Shown piece after piece: positions 8,919 through 17,526 of a stretch of DNA of 64,000 bases. The stretch comes from Arthrobacter sp. TMP15 (GTDB lineage Bacteria; Actinomycetota; Actinomycetes; Actinomycetales; Micrococcaceae), in the NCBI RefSeq assembly GCF_039529835.1, contig NZ_CP154262.1:2294001-2358000 (forward strand), written 5' to 3'. Position 1 is the stretch's first letter, and the number at the start of each line of letters is the position of its first letter. Position numbers and translations under genes: made by a program. The notes beneath the pieces are model-generated. The model searched no databases. It was not told the origin of the DNA and worked only from the letters and a program-made list of their open reading frames with translations.

Positions 8919-8959
8919 AAAAAATTTGGCCCCGTCACCATTATGGTGCCGGGGCCAAA
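8919..8959 (-). terminator. Rho-independent terminator between KH gene and rimM
   Basis: On the minus strand the stem pairs 8945-8959 with 8925-8939 (TTTGGCCCCGgCACC against its near-complement, one mismatch, 5-nt loop). A run of six T follows. It lies about 70 bp after the KH-protein stop and before rimM. Confidence 0.75.
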
Positions 8960-9027
8960 CATTTGGCTTAGCTGCTGGAAACTTGCTTTAGTTCGCGCTA
9001 AGGCGATACCAAGTTCCGTGGGACAGG

Positions 9028-9270
9028 TTAGCGGCGACGGTCCGTGTCAACAACGTCAACACGCACCGGTTCACCGTTGGCCAGTGCAGCTACCACTGTG
9101 CGCAAAGCACGTGCGGTGCGGCCCTGTCGGCCAATAACCCGGCCGAGGTCGTCTTGATGAACGCGCACCTCGAGGGATTCCCCGCGGCGATTGGTCTTGA
9201 CGCTCACCTGCACGTCCTCGGGAGAGTCAACAATCCCGCGGACAAGATGCTCCAGCGCTTCAGCCAACAA
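9028..9270 (-). CDS. khpA: KH-domain RNA-binding protein (KhpA/YlqC family)
   Basis: This is an 80-residue single KH-domain protein. Relatives (KhpA) bind RNA with KhpB and affect cell-size control and RNA processing in Gram-positives. The GxxG loop is in VIGRQGRTARALRTVV. The start is one of two adjacent TTG codons (9270 or 9267), 1 bp after the rpsP stop. The family normally begins with a methionine at this Leu-Ala-Glu-Ala, so the TTG is convincing. It lies between rpsP and rimM as in most actinobacteria. Confidence 0.9.
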   Translation of the reverse strand: MLAEALEHLVRGIVDSPEDVQVSVKTNRRGESLEVRVHQDDLGRVIGRQGRTARALRTVVAALANGEPVRVDVVDTDRRR

Positions 9271-9271
9271 G

Positions 9272-9679
9272 TTACTCGGCCTCGGTGCTCTCGGGCGCCT
9301 CAGCGTCGTCGGCCTTCTTGGCCTTCTTGGTGATGGCTTCCTTAACAACAACGTTCTTGGCCTCAGGAGCAACGAATGCTTCCTTGGGGGCCTTGGTCTT
9401 CAAGGTGCCTTCGGCGCCCTTGATGCCCTTGAACTTCTGCCAGTCACCGGTGATCTTCAAGATCTTGGCAACAGGTTCAGACGGCTGAGCGCCAACGCCG
9501 AGCCAGTACTGCGCACGGTCGCTCTTGACCTCAATGAATGAAGGCTGCTCGGTCGGGTGGTACTTACCGATTTCTTCGATCGCACGGCCATCACGCTTTG
9601 AGTGTGAGTCCATGACGACGATGCGGTAGTACGGTGCACGCATTTTACCAAAGCGCTTAAGGCGAATCTTTACGGCCAC
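9272..9679 (-). CDS. rpsP: 30S ribosomal protein S16
   Basis: S16 is a small-subunit assembly protein. The N-terminus ([20 protein letters not shown]) is diagnostic. The 135-residue length exceeds the usual 80-100 because of an Ala/Lys/Glu-rich tail from about residue 95, as seen in other actinobacteria. It is the first gene of the rpsP-khpA-rimM-trmD run, so the operon promoter should lie in the 333 bp upstream. Confidence 0.96.
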   Translation of the reverse strand: MAVKIRLKRFGKMRAPYYRIVVMDSHSKRDGRAIEEIGKYHPTEQPSFIEVKSDRAQYWLGVGAQPSEPVAKILKITGDWQKFKGIKGAEGTLKTKAPKEAFVAPEAKNVVVKEAITKKAKKADDAEAPESTEAE

Positions 9680-10012
9680 TTTTGTGGTTACTCCTGGTTC
9701 GAAAAAGGGGCGAATTCCGTGTCACGCTCCCGTGGGGCGGGCCGATCTTCGGATTTCTAAGGACACGATCATCAAGTGGAGAGAGGGGCCACACGGATCG
9801 AGTACATCTTTATTATGCCAGAAAAACTTTGCTACATGGAACGTGTTGCGTTCTGATGCCCACGTGTTGTTCATCATGGCACCGCATTTAAGCTCTTGGG
9901 CGGCCGCGGCGAGGTCCTGACATCCGCGAGTTGCCACTTACGGTGCCGTAACGGGCGATCTGGACACCATAAGTGGCAACTGGCGAAAGAAAATTCGTGG
10001 CGGCGCCCAGAA
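9680..10012. other. Intergenic region with rpsP promoter side and an inverted repeat
   Basis: These 333 bp hold no credible gene. They contain a 17-bp inverted repeat (see 9929-9981) and, nearer rpsP, the expected operon promoter, which I cannot place exactly. The rest shows no recognisable structure. Confidence 0.5.
9929..9981. repeat. REP-like inverted repeat AGTTGCCACTTA
   Basis: The left arm AGTTGCCACTTACGGTG (9929-9945) pairs with the right arm CACCATAAGTGGCAACT (9965-9981) with one mismatch and a 19-bp loop. There is no T-run on either side, so it looks more like a repetitive palindrome than a terminator, although it follows the stop of the gene at 10013 by 32 bp. Confidence 0.6.
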
Positions 10013-10465
10013 CTACTCGGCGGAGTAGAAGAACAGACCCATCTTGGCGTTGTCTTCGGCCGCCGACATGGCAGCAACCGCCATACCCGTCAAAGCACGC
10101 AGCAACGGCTCGGTTACCGCAGGAGTGGATTCCATCTCTTCGGCCTGGGCCCATTGCGCGGCAAGATCCACAACATCCTCGGGATCCTCCGGGGCGTTCA
10201 GCTCTGCAAAAACTTCAAGGAGCGCATCAGGAACAGCAAACAAATTATCCAACTCAATATCCACAAGACTCAGCTCTGCAGCCACTCCTGTTGCATGGAC
10301 CTTATTGACGGCAAACTCACCGAGTACTTCAAACTCGAAGTCACTCAGGCCGGGAGTGGGCAGCACGGGCACGTCCATGGCAGGTGATTTTCCAGCCTGT
10401 CGCGCCTTGGCGCGAGCAACCGCCTGGTGGTGGTCGGCAATGAAGAACTCTGAGTAATTGGCCAC
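10013..10465 (-). CDS. Conserved-looking hypothetical protein
   Basis: I do not recognise this 150-residue protein. The GTG at 10465 is chosen because AAAGG lies 7 bp upstream; an ATG at 10549 would add 28 residues. The protein is acidic and alanine-rich with no membrane segment. The middle (residues about 50-110) looks like helices with acidic patches (AELNAPEDPEDVVDLAAQ), and the end (GMAVAAMSAAEDNAKMGLFF) is more hydrophobic. It stands alone between rpsP and a GNAT gene on the same strand. The codon use is like its neighbours, which supports a real gene. Confidence 0.6.
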   Translation of the reverse strand: MANYSEFFIADHHQAVARAKARQAGKSPAMDVPVLPTPGLSDFEFEVLGEFAVNKVHATGVAAELSLVDIELDNLFAVPDALLEVFAELNAPEDPEDVVDLAAQWAQAEEMESTPAVTEPLLRALTGMAVAAMSAAEDNAKMGLFFYSAE

Positions 10466-10626
10466 GCACAAGCCTTTCAAGTTGGGTTCCGGCACTGAAA
10501 TGTTCCGGGGAAGCCCCCGTATTTGGTTCACGGCGAGCTCCGGAACCAACCCTAACTTGAATCTGCTTTGTCCACAGCCCCGGCCTCACCGGCTGAGCTA
10601 GGTTACTTGGGAGACACGTAGCTTTA

Positions 10627-11136
10627 CTAGCGCTGGTTCAGGTCGACTCTCATGACAATTCGTCGACCCACAGCGGCCATTTGAAGTTCGCGTTCGTGCT
10701 GAAGACGGGCTCTCATTTCGCCTTGCCACTGCCCCGATACAACCTCCGCGAACCCGCAGCTTGCATAAAAGGGCCCGTTGAAAGGTATTTCGGCAAAGGT
10801 ACAGAGCGTCATGGACTTGAAGCCAGCCTCCGCCGCCCATGCCTTTGCGGCCGTCACTAATGAACGGCCAATACCCTGCCGTGCGAACTCAGGACTGACA
10901 GAAAGTTGTTCCAGGTGGGCTTGGCCATCCACGATTTCTAACTGCACAAAACCAACCGGCGGACGCCCGGCCACCATGATGTGAAACGCGTCAGCATAAT
11001 CTGCCGGCATGCCCAGAGGTGCAAAGTTGGCAATGGACAGGGGTGGCTCCAGCGTTTCAAAGGCATGGTCGGCTTCCGCCTCGACGGCAGGCAGCAAGGC
11101 AAACTCGCTCAGAGCTGCCGGACGAATTTCAAACAT
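10627..11136 (-). CDS. GNAT-family N-acetyltransferase
   Basis: This 169-residue protein has the GNAT fold, which transfers acetyl from acetyl-CoA to an amine. The acetyl-CoA loop is in LSVSPEFARQGIGRSLVTAA (the R/QxxGxG/A signature), followed by helix AAKAWAAEAG. The substrate is unknown. A C-terminal extension of about 30 basic residues (RARLQHERELQMAAVGRRIV) follows the domain. The four-copy 15-bp tandem repeat lies 35 bp upstream of its start. Confidence 0.82.
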   Translation of the reverse strand: MFEIRPAALSEFALLPAVEAEADHAFETLEPPLSIANFAPLGMPADYADAFHIMVAGRPPVGFVQLEIVDGQAHLEQLSVSPEFARQGIGRSLVTAAKAWAAEAGFKSMTLCTFAEIPFNGPFYASCGFAEVVSGQWQGEMRARLQHERELQMAAVGRRIVMRVDLNQR

Positions 11137-11170
11137 AGAGCGATCCTACCGACATGACAGCCATCTCCCT

Positions 11171-11231
11171 GCGCCGCGTATTGGTGCGCCGCGTATTGGT
11201 GCGCCGCATATTGGTGCATCGTGATATTGGT
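11171..11231 (+). repeat. 15-bp tandem repeat, about four copies
   Basis: Units GCGCCGCGTATTGGT are at 11171-11185 and 11186-11200, GCGCCGCATATTGGT at 11201-11215, and a 16-bp diverged unit GCATCGTGATATTGGT at 11216-11231. The array sits in the 127-bp gap between the hydrolase-fold gene and the GNAT gene. Confidence 0.85.
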
Positions 11232-11263
11232 GCACTGTGAAGAGCAGGGCGGTTACGCCGGCG

Positions 11264-12037
11264 TCAGCGGTCATCTGTGGTGGCCAGCGTCTGCTCAGCA
11301 ATATACTCTGTGATTATTTGAACACCTTCGGGGTGGTCGTGCGGGCGGTGTCCACCAGGTGTCATCCGATGCATGGCACCCGTTGTGGTGAGATACTCGG
11401 CTATTTCTTCGTAGAGGGGTTCCCAGCCTCCTGTTAGTACAAGAGTGGGTACACCGGGAACTATGTGCAACGGCGCATCCCACAACGGGGCCTGTAAGTG
11501 AACACGCGCCGCGGTTCTGGCTGAGGATTCTGCCGGTGCTAGGCGCGTCATTCCCGTTGAACTGTGAACCGTACTGTGAGCAGTGCTTTGCCCAGCATTA
11601 CCTGGGCCCGTCATGGCACCGGTTAACCGTCTGAACTCGGCAGAAAAGGCAGTATCTGTCAGTTCCGCACTTCGGGCAAACAACGGTTCCACAAGTTCAC
11701 GGTATGCAGTGGTTGCAGGCAGTTCTGCCGTCAGCGACAGTAGCGCAGGTTCCACCAAAACTAGCGACCGGATTAGATCGGGACGTTCCACAGCTGCCAT
11801 CATGGCGGCGACAGCACCCTGGGCGTGGGCCACCAGATGGCCGCCCCTTCCCAACGCATCAATGACAATGCGGGCGTCGGCGGCGAAGTCGCCGGCGACA
11901 GGGAACTCTACGGCGTCAAAACCGGTCCGCTTGAGAAACAAACAATCGTAGTTCCCGGCGAGGGTGTGTTGAGCGGGCCAGGCAGCAACCCCATAACCAT
12001 CCATGCCATGCACAAACACAATACGGGTTTTACTCAT
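11264..12037 (-). CDS. Alpha/beta-hydrolase-fold protein lacking the nucleophile serine
   Basis: This 257-residue protein has the alpha/beta-hydrolase layout. An oxyanion-type strand VFVHGMDGYGVAAW comes near the start, then an elbow (LVAHAQGAVAAMM), a late strand with VPTLVLTGGWEPLY, and a histidine in TPGGHRPHDHPEG. The elbow should be GxSxG but reads AHAQG, with alanine (codon GCC) where serine or aspartate is expected. It is therefore probably not a classical esterase. It could be a binding protein, a non-catalytic relative, or use another residue. A Thr/Ser-rich insert lies near residue 160 (AGQSTAHSTVHSSTG). No operon partner is obvious. Confidence 0.75.
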   Translation of the reverse strand: MSKTRIVFVHGMDGYGVAAWPAQHTLAGNYDCLFLKRTGFDAVEFPVAGDFAADARIVIDALGRGGHLVAHAQGAVAAMMAAVERPDLIRSLVLVEPALLSLTAELPATTAYRELVEPLFARSAELTDTAFSAEFRRLTGAMTGPGNAGQSTAHSTVHSSTGMTRLAPAESSARTAARVHLQAPLWDAPLHIVPGVPTLVLTGGWEPLYEEIAEYLTTTGAMHRMTPGGHRPHDHPEGVQIITEYIAEQTLATTDDR

Positions 12038-12115
12038 TGATGCAGGCTACCGGAGGCCACTGACAAAGTGCCCCATTTTGGTGCCCGAGCAGCACAAGGT
12101 TGGTGCGTGAACAGC

Positions 12116-12175
12116 AAAAGGCCCCGTCCGGTGCGTCAGTAACAGAGGTGTTACTGACTTCCGAACAGGGCCTTG
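12116..12175 (-). terminator. Terminator after ffh
   Basis: The outer stem pairs AAGGCCC/GGGCCTT at the two ends. An inner perfect 10-bp stem GTCAGTAACA (12135-12144) / TGTTACTGAC (12149-12158) lies inside it. TTTTGC follows on the minus strand. It begins 14 bp after the ffh stop. Confidence 0.7.
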
Positions 12176-12188
12176 CAGGTAGCGTGGC

Positions 12189-13763
12189 TTACTTGCCGAG
12201 GAACTTCTCAAACCCCTTCGGCAGGTTCAGGCTAGCCGGATCAAAGTCCTCGGCGCCCGCACCAAATGCGGCACCCGTGGGCAGCGACTTGGGCGCACTG
12301 GCCTTCTCCGCAGCAGCTTTCAACTCTGCGGCAGCTTTGGCCGGGTTGCCGGAGCGTGCCTTCTTCTTGGGCCCTTGCTTGCCCTTGCGTGCACTGCTGA
12401 ATCCGCCCGGGCCCGCAACACCTGGCATACCGGGAATCCCGCCACCCTGAGCCATCTTCTTCATCATTTTCTGAGCCTGCCCAAACCGTTCCAGAAGCCC
12501 GTTGACCTCTGAAACGTGAACGCCGGAACCCTTGGCTATGCGGGAGCGGCGGGAGCCGTTCATGATCTTGGGCGCCACACGCTCATGAGGTGTCATGGAA
12601 CGGACAATGGCCTCAACGCGGTCGATCTCGCGCTCATCAAAATTCTCAAGTTGTTGGCGCATGTTGGCGGCACCTGGCATCATCATGAGCATTTTCTTCA
12701 TGGAGCCCATTTTGCGAATCTGCTGCATTTGAGCCAGAAAGTCATCGAGGGTGAAATCTTCTTGGTCGGCGAACTTCTTCGCCATCCGCTCAGCTTCGCC
12801 CTTATCCCAGTTCTTTTCAGCCTGCTCGATGAGCGTGAGCACGTCACCCATGTCAAGGATGCGGCTGGCCATACGGTCTGGGTGGAACAGCTCGAAGTCA
12901 TCCAGTGACTCACCCGTTGAGGCAAACATGACGGGCTTGCCGGTGATGGAGGCAACGGAGAGCGCAGCACCACCGCGAGCATCGCCGTCCAGCTTGGTCA
13001 GAACAACACCGGTGAAGTTCACACCTTCGTTGAACGCCTGAGCCGTGTTAACAGCGTCCTGGCCGATCATGGCGTCTATAACAAAGAGGACTTCATCTGG
13101 GTTGATGGCGGCGCGGATGTCTGCAGCCTGCTTCATCAACTCTGCGTCGATACCAAGACGTCCGGCGGTGTCAACAATGACGACGTCGTGAAGTTTGGCC
13201 TTTGCCTCAGCCAGACCAGCCATGGCGACGGCTACAGGATCACCGGTGGCACTTTCAAATTCGCTGCTAACACCGGGGTGCGGGGCAAAAACGGGGACAC
13301 CCGCGCGCTCACCGTTAACCTGGAGCTGTTTGACGGCGTTGGGACGCTGCAAATCCGCTGCAACCAGCAGTGGGCTGTGCCCTTGGCCCTTGAGCCACTT
13401 GGACAGCTTTCCGGCGAGGGTGGTTTTACCCGCACCCTGCAAACCGGCCAACATGATGACGGTGGGCGGGTTTTTAGCCAAGTTAATGCGGCGGGTTTCC
13501 CCACCAAGAATGGCAACGAGTTCCTCGTTGACGATTTTAACGATCTGTTGAGCTGGATTCAGCGCCTCATTGACCTCAGAGCCCAGCGCGCGCTCACGCA
13601 CTTTGGCTGTGAACTCACGAACCACCGGCACGGCAACGTCGGCATCCAAAAGGGCTCGACGGATCTCGCGCACTGTGGCATCGACGTCGGCTTCGCTTAG
13701 CCGGCCTTTGCCACGGAGGTTCTTGAAAGTTGCTGTCAACCGATCAGATAGGGAGTTGAACAC
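12189..13763 (-). CDS. ffh: Signal recognition particle protein Ffh/SRP54
   Basis: Ffh binds signal sequences and 4.5S RNA and delivers ribosomes to FtsY. The 524-residue protein has the N domain, then the G domain with P-loop GLQGAGKTTLAGKLS, DTAGRLGID and TKLDGDARGG. The methionine-rich M domain carries MKKMLMMMPGAANMRQQL and an RNA-binding box (NGSRRSRIAKGSG). The GTG at 13763 (MFNSLSDRL) is the normal family start. An upstream ATG at 13844 adds 27 unrelated residues. The C-terminal tail of about 60 residues is Lys/Ala/Pro-rich. Confidence 0.95.
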   Translation of the reverse strand: MFNSLSDRLTATFKNLRGKGRLSEADVDATVREIRRALLDADVAVPVVREFTAKVRERALGSEVNEALNPAQQIVKIVNEELVAILGGETRRINLAKNPPTVIMLAGLQGAGKTTLAGKLSKWLKGQGHSPLLVAADLQRPNAVKQLQVNGERAGVPVFAPHPGVSSEFESATGDPVAVAMAGLAEAKAKLHDVVIVDTAGRLGIDAELMKQAADIRAAINPDEVLFVIDAMIGQDAVNTAQAFNEGVNFTGVVLTKLDGDARGGAALSVASITGKPVMFASTGESLDDFELFHPDRMASRILDMGDVLTLIEQAEKNWDKGEAERMAKKFADQEDFTLDDFLAQMQQIRKMGSMKKMLMMMPGAANMRQQLENFDEREIDRVEAIVRSMTPHERVAPKIMNGSRRSRIAKGSGVHVSEVNGLLERFGQAQKMMKKMAQGGGIPGMPGVAGPGGFSSARKGKQGPKKKARSGNPAKAAAELKAAAEKASAPKSLPTGAAFGAGAEDFDPASLNLPKGFEKFLGK

Positions 13764-14076
13764 GCGCCGCGTACTTCTTTCGTCAGAGATTAACCAACGC
13801 CCGCGCGGGCTGGCCAGGGCCTGCCCGCGCAAGAGACGCGGCAATTACGGTAATCAGGATGAGACCGGCGAGACGGCGTTTACCACCGTCCCACTCCCTT
13901 TCCTGAGGGACTCAACTATCAAGGGTACCAACTACGGCGCCGCTTCGCTGCACATGCCACGCAACCCGGAACTCACCAGCGGTGATTGTCCCTGACAAGC
14001 ACGTTCCAAATGAAACTTCACGCTCTTGAGCGCCGGAAGTGCTGAAATTTTCTGGACTTGGTGGCATGCTGAAAGT
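13764..14076. other. Divergent promoter region between ffh and the zwf-like gene
   Basis: These 313 bp separate two divergent genes and must carry both promoters. I see no open frame, dyad or repeat worth naming. Confidence 0.45.
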
Positions 14077-15612
14077 GTGAAGAAAACCAGCTCAGCTTCC
14101 AGTACTCATGCCTCCTCTTCGGCCAGCTCGAAAACCAAGGCTTCAAAAGCCTCGCACGACGCCGGGCCCCCGGTTCAGGCGAACGGCTCCGACGGGCGGA
14201 TCAAGACACTTGTTATTTTGGGTGCCTCGGGCGATTTGACGGGTCGACTTTTGCTGCCCGGGGTGGCTCGTTTGATTGCTTCAGGACGGGCGGACGGGCT
14301 CTCGTTGGTGGGCGCCGGCAACGATGACTGGTCCGCTGAGCAGTGGCAGGAAAGGCTCAAAGAGAGTTTCTCCGAGGCCCTCTCCCCCAGCGAAAAATCA
14401 ACGGATAAGTCATCCACTGCCTCCGGGATCAAGGATCTCAAACAAGTCAAAAAAGAGAGCACTTACCATCAGCTTGACGTCACAGCCAAGGGTGCCTTGG
14501 GCAAATTCCTCAAAGATATTCCCGGCCCGGTTGCCCTGTATTTTGCCCTGCCCCCGGCAATAAGCCAAAAGGCCTGCTCGGTTTTGACTCCAGAAGAGCT
14601 GCCCGAGGGAACTCGTCTGGTGATGGAAAAACCGTTTGGTTCAAGCGTTGAATCAGCTCGCGAACTCAATGCCACACTGGCCAGCTTGGTTCCCGAAGAC
14701 CACATCCACCGGGTGGATCACTTCTTGGGCAAGTCCACCGTCCTGAACATCTTGGGGCTTCGCTTTGCCAACAGGTTGCTGGAGCACTCTTGGAACGGTG
14801 AGCATATTGAAAAGATCGAAATCTTCTTTGATGAGGCGCTGACGTTGGAGAACCGGGCCCGCTACTACGACCATGCCGGGGCCGGGCGTGACATGATTCA
14901 AAGCCACCTGCTTCAAGTCATGGGCATCATGGCAATGGAACCCCCTGCAACTTTGGGTGAGCAGGACGTCCGCTCCAGCATTGCCACAGTTCTGCGCGCA
15001 AGCACTATTGGCCGCAACGGTGGTGATTTGGCCAATTACACCCGCCGGGCCCGCTACACCGCCGGCACCATTGGTAAACGTCACGTGCCCAGTTACGTTG
15101 ATGAAGACGGCGTGGATCCGGCCAATAATACCGAGACCCTGGCTGAGGTGGAGGTGTACATCAACAATTGGCGTTGGGCCGGAGTACCGTTCATTTTGCG
15201 TTCCGGTAAGGCTGTTGGCCACTCACGCAAGGAGGCGGTGGTGACGTTCAAACCAGTGCCGCACCTGCCTCTTGGGTTCAAGGGAATAGATGCCCCAACG
15301 CGCCTACACATCGGTTTCGGTCCGGATACTCTGGTGTTGGATCTTGATGTCAATGGCCCAGGTGACGTCTTCACCCTTGACCGGGTCAGATTGGAAGCAG
15401 AGCTGGGCAGCGATCCGCTCCTGCCGTACGGCGAAGTCTTGGAAGGCATTCTGCGGGCAGATCCCCTGCTTTCAGTGCGCGGTGACACTGCGGAAGAGTG
15501 CTGGCGTATTGTGGAGCCAACCTTCACCGCATGGAAAGCTGACAAAGTCCCGATGGAGGAATATGCTGCCGGCTCTAATGGGCCCGGTGATTGGACCACC
15601 AGCAACGACTAG
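14077..15612 (+). CDS. zwf: Glucose-6-phosphate dehydrogenase family protein
   Basis: The family oxidises glucose 6-phosphate to 6-phosphogluconolactone with NADP+ or NAD+. The protein is 511 residues from the GTG at 14077. It has the Rossmann motif LVILGASGDLTGRLLLPG at about residue 45 and the active-site box HRVDHFLGKSTVLNIL, which carries the conserved Asp-His pair. EKPFGS and a C-terminal EECWRIVEP match the family. A Ser/Ala/Lys-rich stretch of about 35 residues leads the domain. It lies alone on the plus strand between ffh and glnB, so it is probably a paralogue of a pentose-pathway zwf elsewhere. A TTG at 14026 is an alternative start. Confidence 0.85.
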   Translation: MKKTSSASSTHASSSASSKTKASKASHDAGPPVQANGSDGRIKTLVILGASGDLTGRLLLPGVARLIASGRADGLSLVGAGNDDWSAEQWQERLKESFSEALSPSEKSTDKSSTASGIKDLKQVKKESTYHQLDVTAKGALGKFLKDIPGPVALYFALPPAISQKACSVLTPEELPEGTRLVMEKPFGSSVESARELNATLASLVPEDHIHRVDHFLGKSTVLNILGLRFANRLLEHSWNGEHIEKIEIFFDEALTLENRARYYDHAGAGRDMIQSHLLQVMGIMAMEPPATLGEQDVRSSIATVLRASTIGRNGGDLANYTRRARYTAGTIGKRHVPSYVDEDGVDPANNTETLAEVEVYINNWRWAGVPFILRSGKAVGHSRKEAVVTFKPVPHLPLGFKGIDAPTRLHIGFGPDTLVLDLDVNGPGDVFTLDRVRLEAELGSDPLLPYGEVLEGILRADPLLSVRGDTAEECWRIVEPTFTAWKADKVPMEEYAAGSNGPGDWTTSND

Positions 15613-15654
15613 GCTTTCCCTCCCAACGGGATAATACTGGAGTATTTCCTGACC

Positions 15655-15707
15655 GACGACGGCGGCACTTAGGTAAGTTCTCCACTCACCTAAGTGCCGC
15701 CGTCGTC
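15655..15707. terminator. Bidirectional terminator: perfect 20-bp inverted repeat
   Basis: GACGACGGCGGCACTTAGGT (15655-15674) is the exact reverse complement of 15688-15707, with a 13-bp loop. It lies between the convergent zwf-like gene and glnB and can serve both strands. There is no long T-run, so it may instead be a repeated palindrome. Confidence 0.65.
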
Positions 15708-15720
15708 CATTGGAAAGACT

Positions 15721-16059
15721 CTAGATCGCCGCAACGCCGCGTTCACCAGTTCGGACGCGGACGGCTTCACATACCGCAGTCATCCAGACTTTGCCATCCC
15801 CAGCATTGCCGGTGTTGGAGCTGGCCACGATGATGTCGATGAGATCGTTTGATTGCTCATCTGAGGCGAGGACTTCAATACGGATTTTTGCGTGCAGATC
15901 AATTGTGTATTCCGCCCCGCGGTAAACCTCCGTGTGGCCGCGTTGGCGTCCGTAACCGTGCGCGCCGCTGACCGTGAGGCCCTGCACACCGTAGCTTTCC
16001 AGCGCATTGCGAACCTGGTCCAATTGTTCGGGACGGATGATTGCCGTGATGAGTTTCAT
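15721..16059 (-). CDS. glnB: Nitrogen regulatory protein P-II
   Basis: P-II senses ATP/ADP and 2-oxoglutarate and blocks AmtB when nitrogen is plentiful. The 112-residue length is standard. The T-loop HTEVYRGAEYTID carries Tyr51, the residue modified by GlnD-type enzymes (adenylylation in actinobacteria). The C-terminal signature TGNAGDGKVWMTAV is slightly diverged from the common TGKxGDGKI. The ATG overlaps the amtB stop (ATGA). No glnD lies between glnB and ffh, unlike in mycobacteria. Confidence 0.95.
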   Translation of the reverse strand: MKLITAIIRPEQLDQVRNALESYGVQGLTVSGAHGYGRQRGHTEVYRGAEYTIDLHAKIRIEVLASDEQSNDLIDIIVASSNTGNAGDGKVWMTAVCEAVRVRTGERGVAAI

Positions 16060-17417
16060 GCATCTACCCTTGCTTCCATAGTCTGTGTTTCTTGTGGCCC
16101 TACGGACGCCGGCAGTTTCTCCAGCAACGGCGAGAAACTACCGGAGCTGCGGCCGCCGAAGTCGTAGGCCGATTCGCCGTGGACACTGATGTCAATACCG
16201 TCTGTTTCCGCCGTGGCGGAAACGCGTAACCCTATGGTTTTGTTGATGATCCACCCGATGAGGAAGGCGATGACGAACGAGTAGAGCATAACGGCCAGGG
16301 CACCGATGGCTTGTTTGCCCAGCAGCTCGAGTCCGCCTCCGTAGAACAGTCCCTGGCCTCCTGCGGGTGCACCGGGATCGGCTGCAAAGCCGATGAATAG
16401 GGTCCCTACAATGCCTCCCACCAGGTGAACACCCACTACATCGAGGGAATCGTCAATGCCCATACGGTACTTCAGGCCAACTGCCAAGGAGCAGACGGCC
16501 CCAGCCAGTAAGCCCAGTGCCATCGAGTACATGGGGGTCAACGCCGAGCATGCCGGCGTGATGGCAACGAGCCCGGCAACGGCTCCGGAAGCCGCGCCGA
16601 GGGAGGTGGCGTGGCCATCGCGAATTTTCTCTACAAGAAGCCATCCCAAAATAGCCGCAGCCGGGGCGGCGAGCGTATTGATCCAGGCATACCCAGCAAT
16701 AGCGTTGGCCCCTAAGGCCGAGCCTGCGTTGAAACCAAACCAGCCAAACCACAGCAGGCCAGCTCCGAGCATGACGAAGGGAAGGTTATGCGGGCGGTGG
16801 CTGGGGTCCTTGCCGAATCCTTTGCGCTTCCCCAAAATAATCGCCAACGCCAATGCGGCTGCGCCGGCGTTGATGTGCACCGCCGTCCCGCCGGCAAAGT
16901 CAATGACACCTAGCCCCTGACCGATCCAACCGCCAGTCGGATTGCCATTGGCGTCCTTGGTAAATGAGAAAACCCAGTGGGCAACCGGGAAATACACCAC
17001 TGTGACCCAGATAGCGGCAAAGAGGAGCCACGCACCGAATTTGGCACGATCTGCTATTGCCCCGGTAATGAGCGCCACCGTGATAATGGCAAACACCGCC
17101 TGAAAGCCGACAAAGGCAATCTCTGGGATAGTCGCCATTAAGGGAATTCCAGCGCCGGTGTCCAGGACACCGCGCAGCCCCAACTTTTCGAAAGGGTTAC
17201 CTAGCAGTCCGCCCCCAACGTCACTGCCGAAAGCTGCCGAGTAACCAAAAAGAACCCAGAGCACACCAACAACGGCGATGGCCCCGAAGCTCATCATCAT
17301 CATGTTCAGCACACCCTTGGCCCGGGTCATGCCTCCGTAAAAAAATGCTAGTCCTGGGGTCATCAAGAGCACCAGGGACGCCGATATGAGGACCCACGCT
17401 GTATCACCAGTATTCAT
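16056..17417 (-). CDS. amtB: Ammonium transporter
   Basis: Amt proteins conduct ammonium across the membrane as trimers. The 453-residue protein starts at the ATG giving MNTGDTAWVLISASLVLLM, with AAAGG 10 bp upstream. Longer starts are unlikely. Eleven membrane segments are expected. Family landmarks include PGLAFFYGGMTRAKGVLN in helix 1-2, IDFAGGTAVHINAG in the middle, and VVGVHLVGGIVGTL later. glnB follows with an ATGA overlap, the usual pairing of channel and regulator. A GlnR-like site lies about 110 bp upstream. Confidence 0.95.
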   Translation of the reverse strand: MNTGDTAWVLISASLVLLMTPGLAFFYGGMTRAKGVLNMMMMSFGAIAVVGVLWVLFGYSAAFGSDVGGGLLGNPFEKLGLRGVLDTGAGIPLMATIPEIAFVGFQAVFAIITVALITGAIADRAKFGAWLLFAAIWVTVVYFPVAHWVFSFTKDANGNPTGGWIGQGLGVIDFAGGTAVHINAGAAALALAIILGKRKGFGKDPSHRPHNLPFVMLGAGLLWFGWFGFNAGSALGANAIAGYAWINTLAAPAAAILGWLLVEKIRDGHATSLGAASGAVAGLVAITPACSALTPMYSMALGLLAGAVCSLAVGLKYRMGIDDSLDVVGVHLVGGIVGTLFIGFAADPGAPAGGQGLFYGGGLELLGKQAIGALAVMLYSFVIAFLIGWIINKTIGLRVSATAETDGIDISVHGESAYDFGGRSSGSFSPLLEKLPASVGPQETQTMEARVDA

Positions 17418-17526
17418 TGGCTGCTGGCCTTTCATTGCAAGAATGATTGCCGGTTGCCACCTGGGCCCGTGCAATCTGGACTCTTACAATGTTGGGACTG
17501 GGGTGTTTCGCAATGAGGTGCGCAAC

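Noticed and set aside
9680-10012. tRNA or small RNA gene near GGTTCGAA at about 9695
   Set aside because: The T-loop-like bases are not followed or preceded by a cloverleaf.
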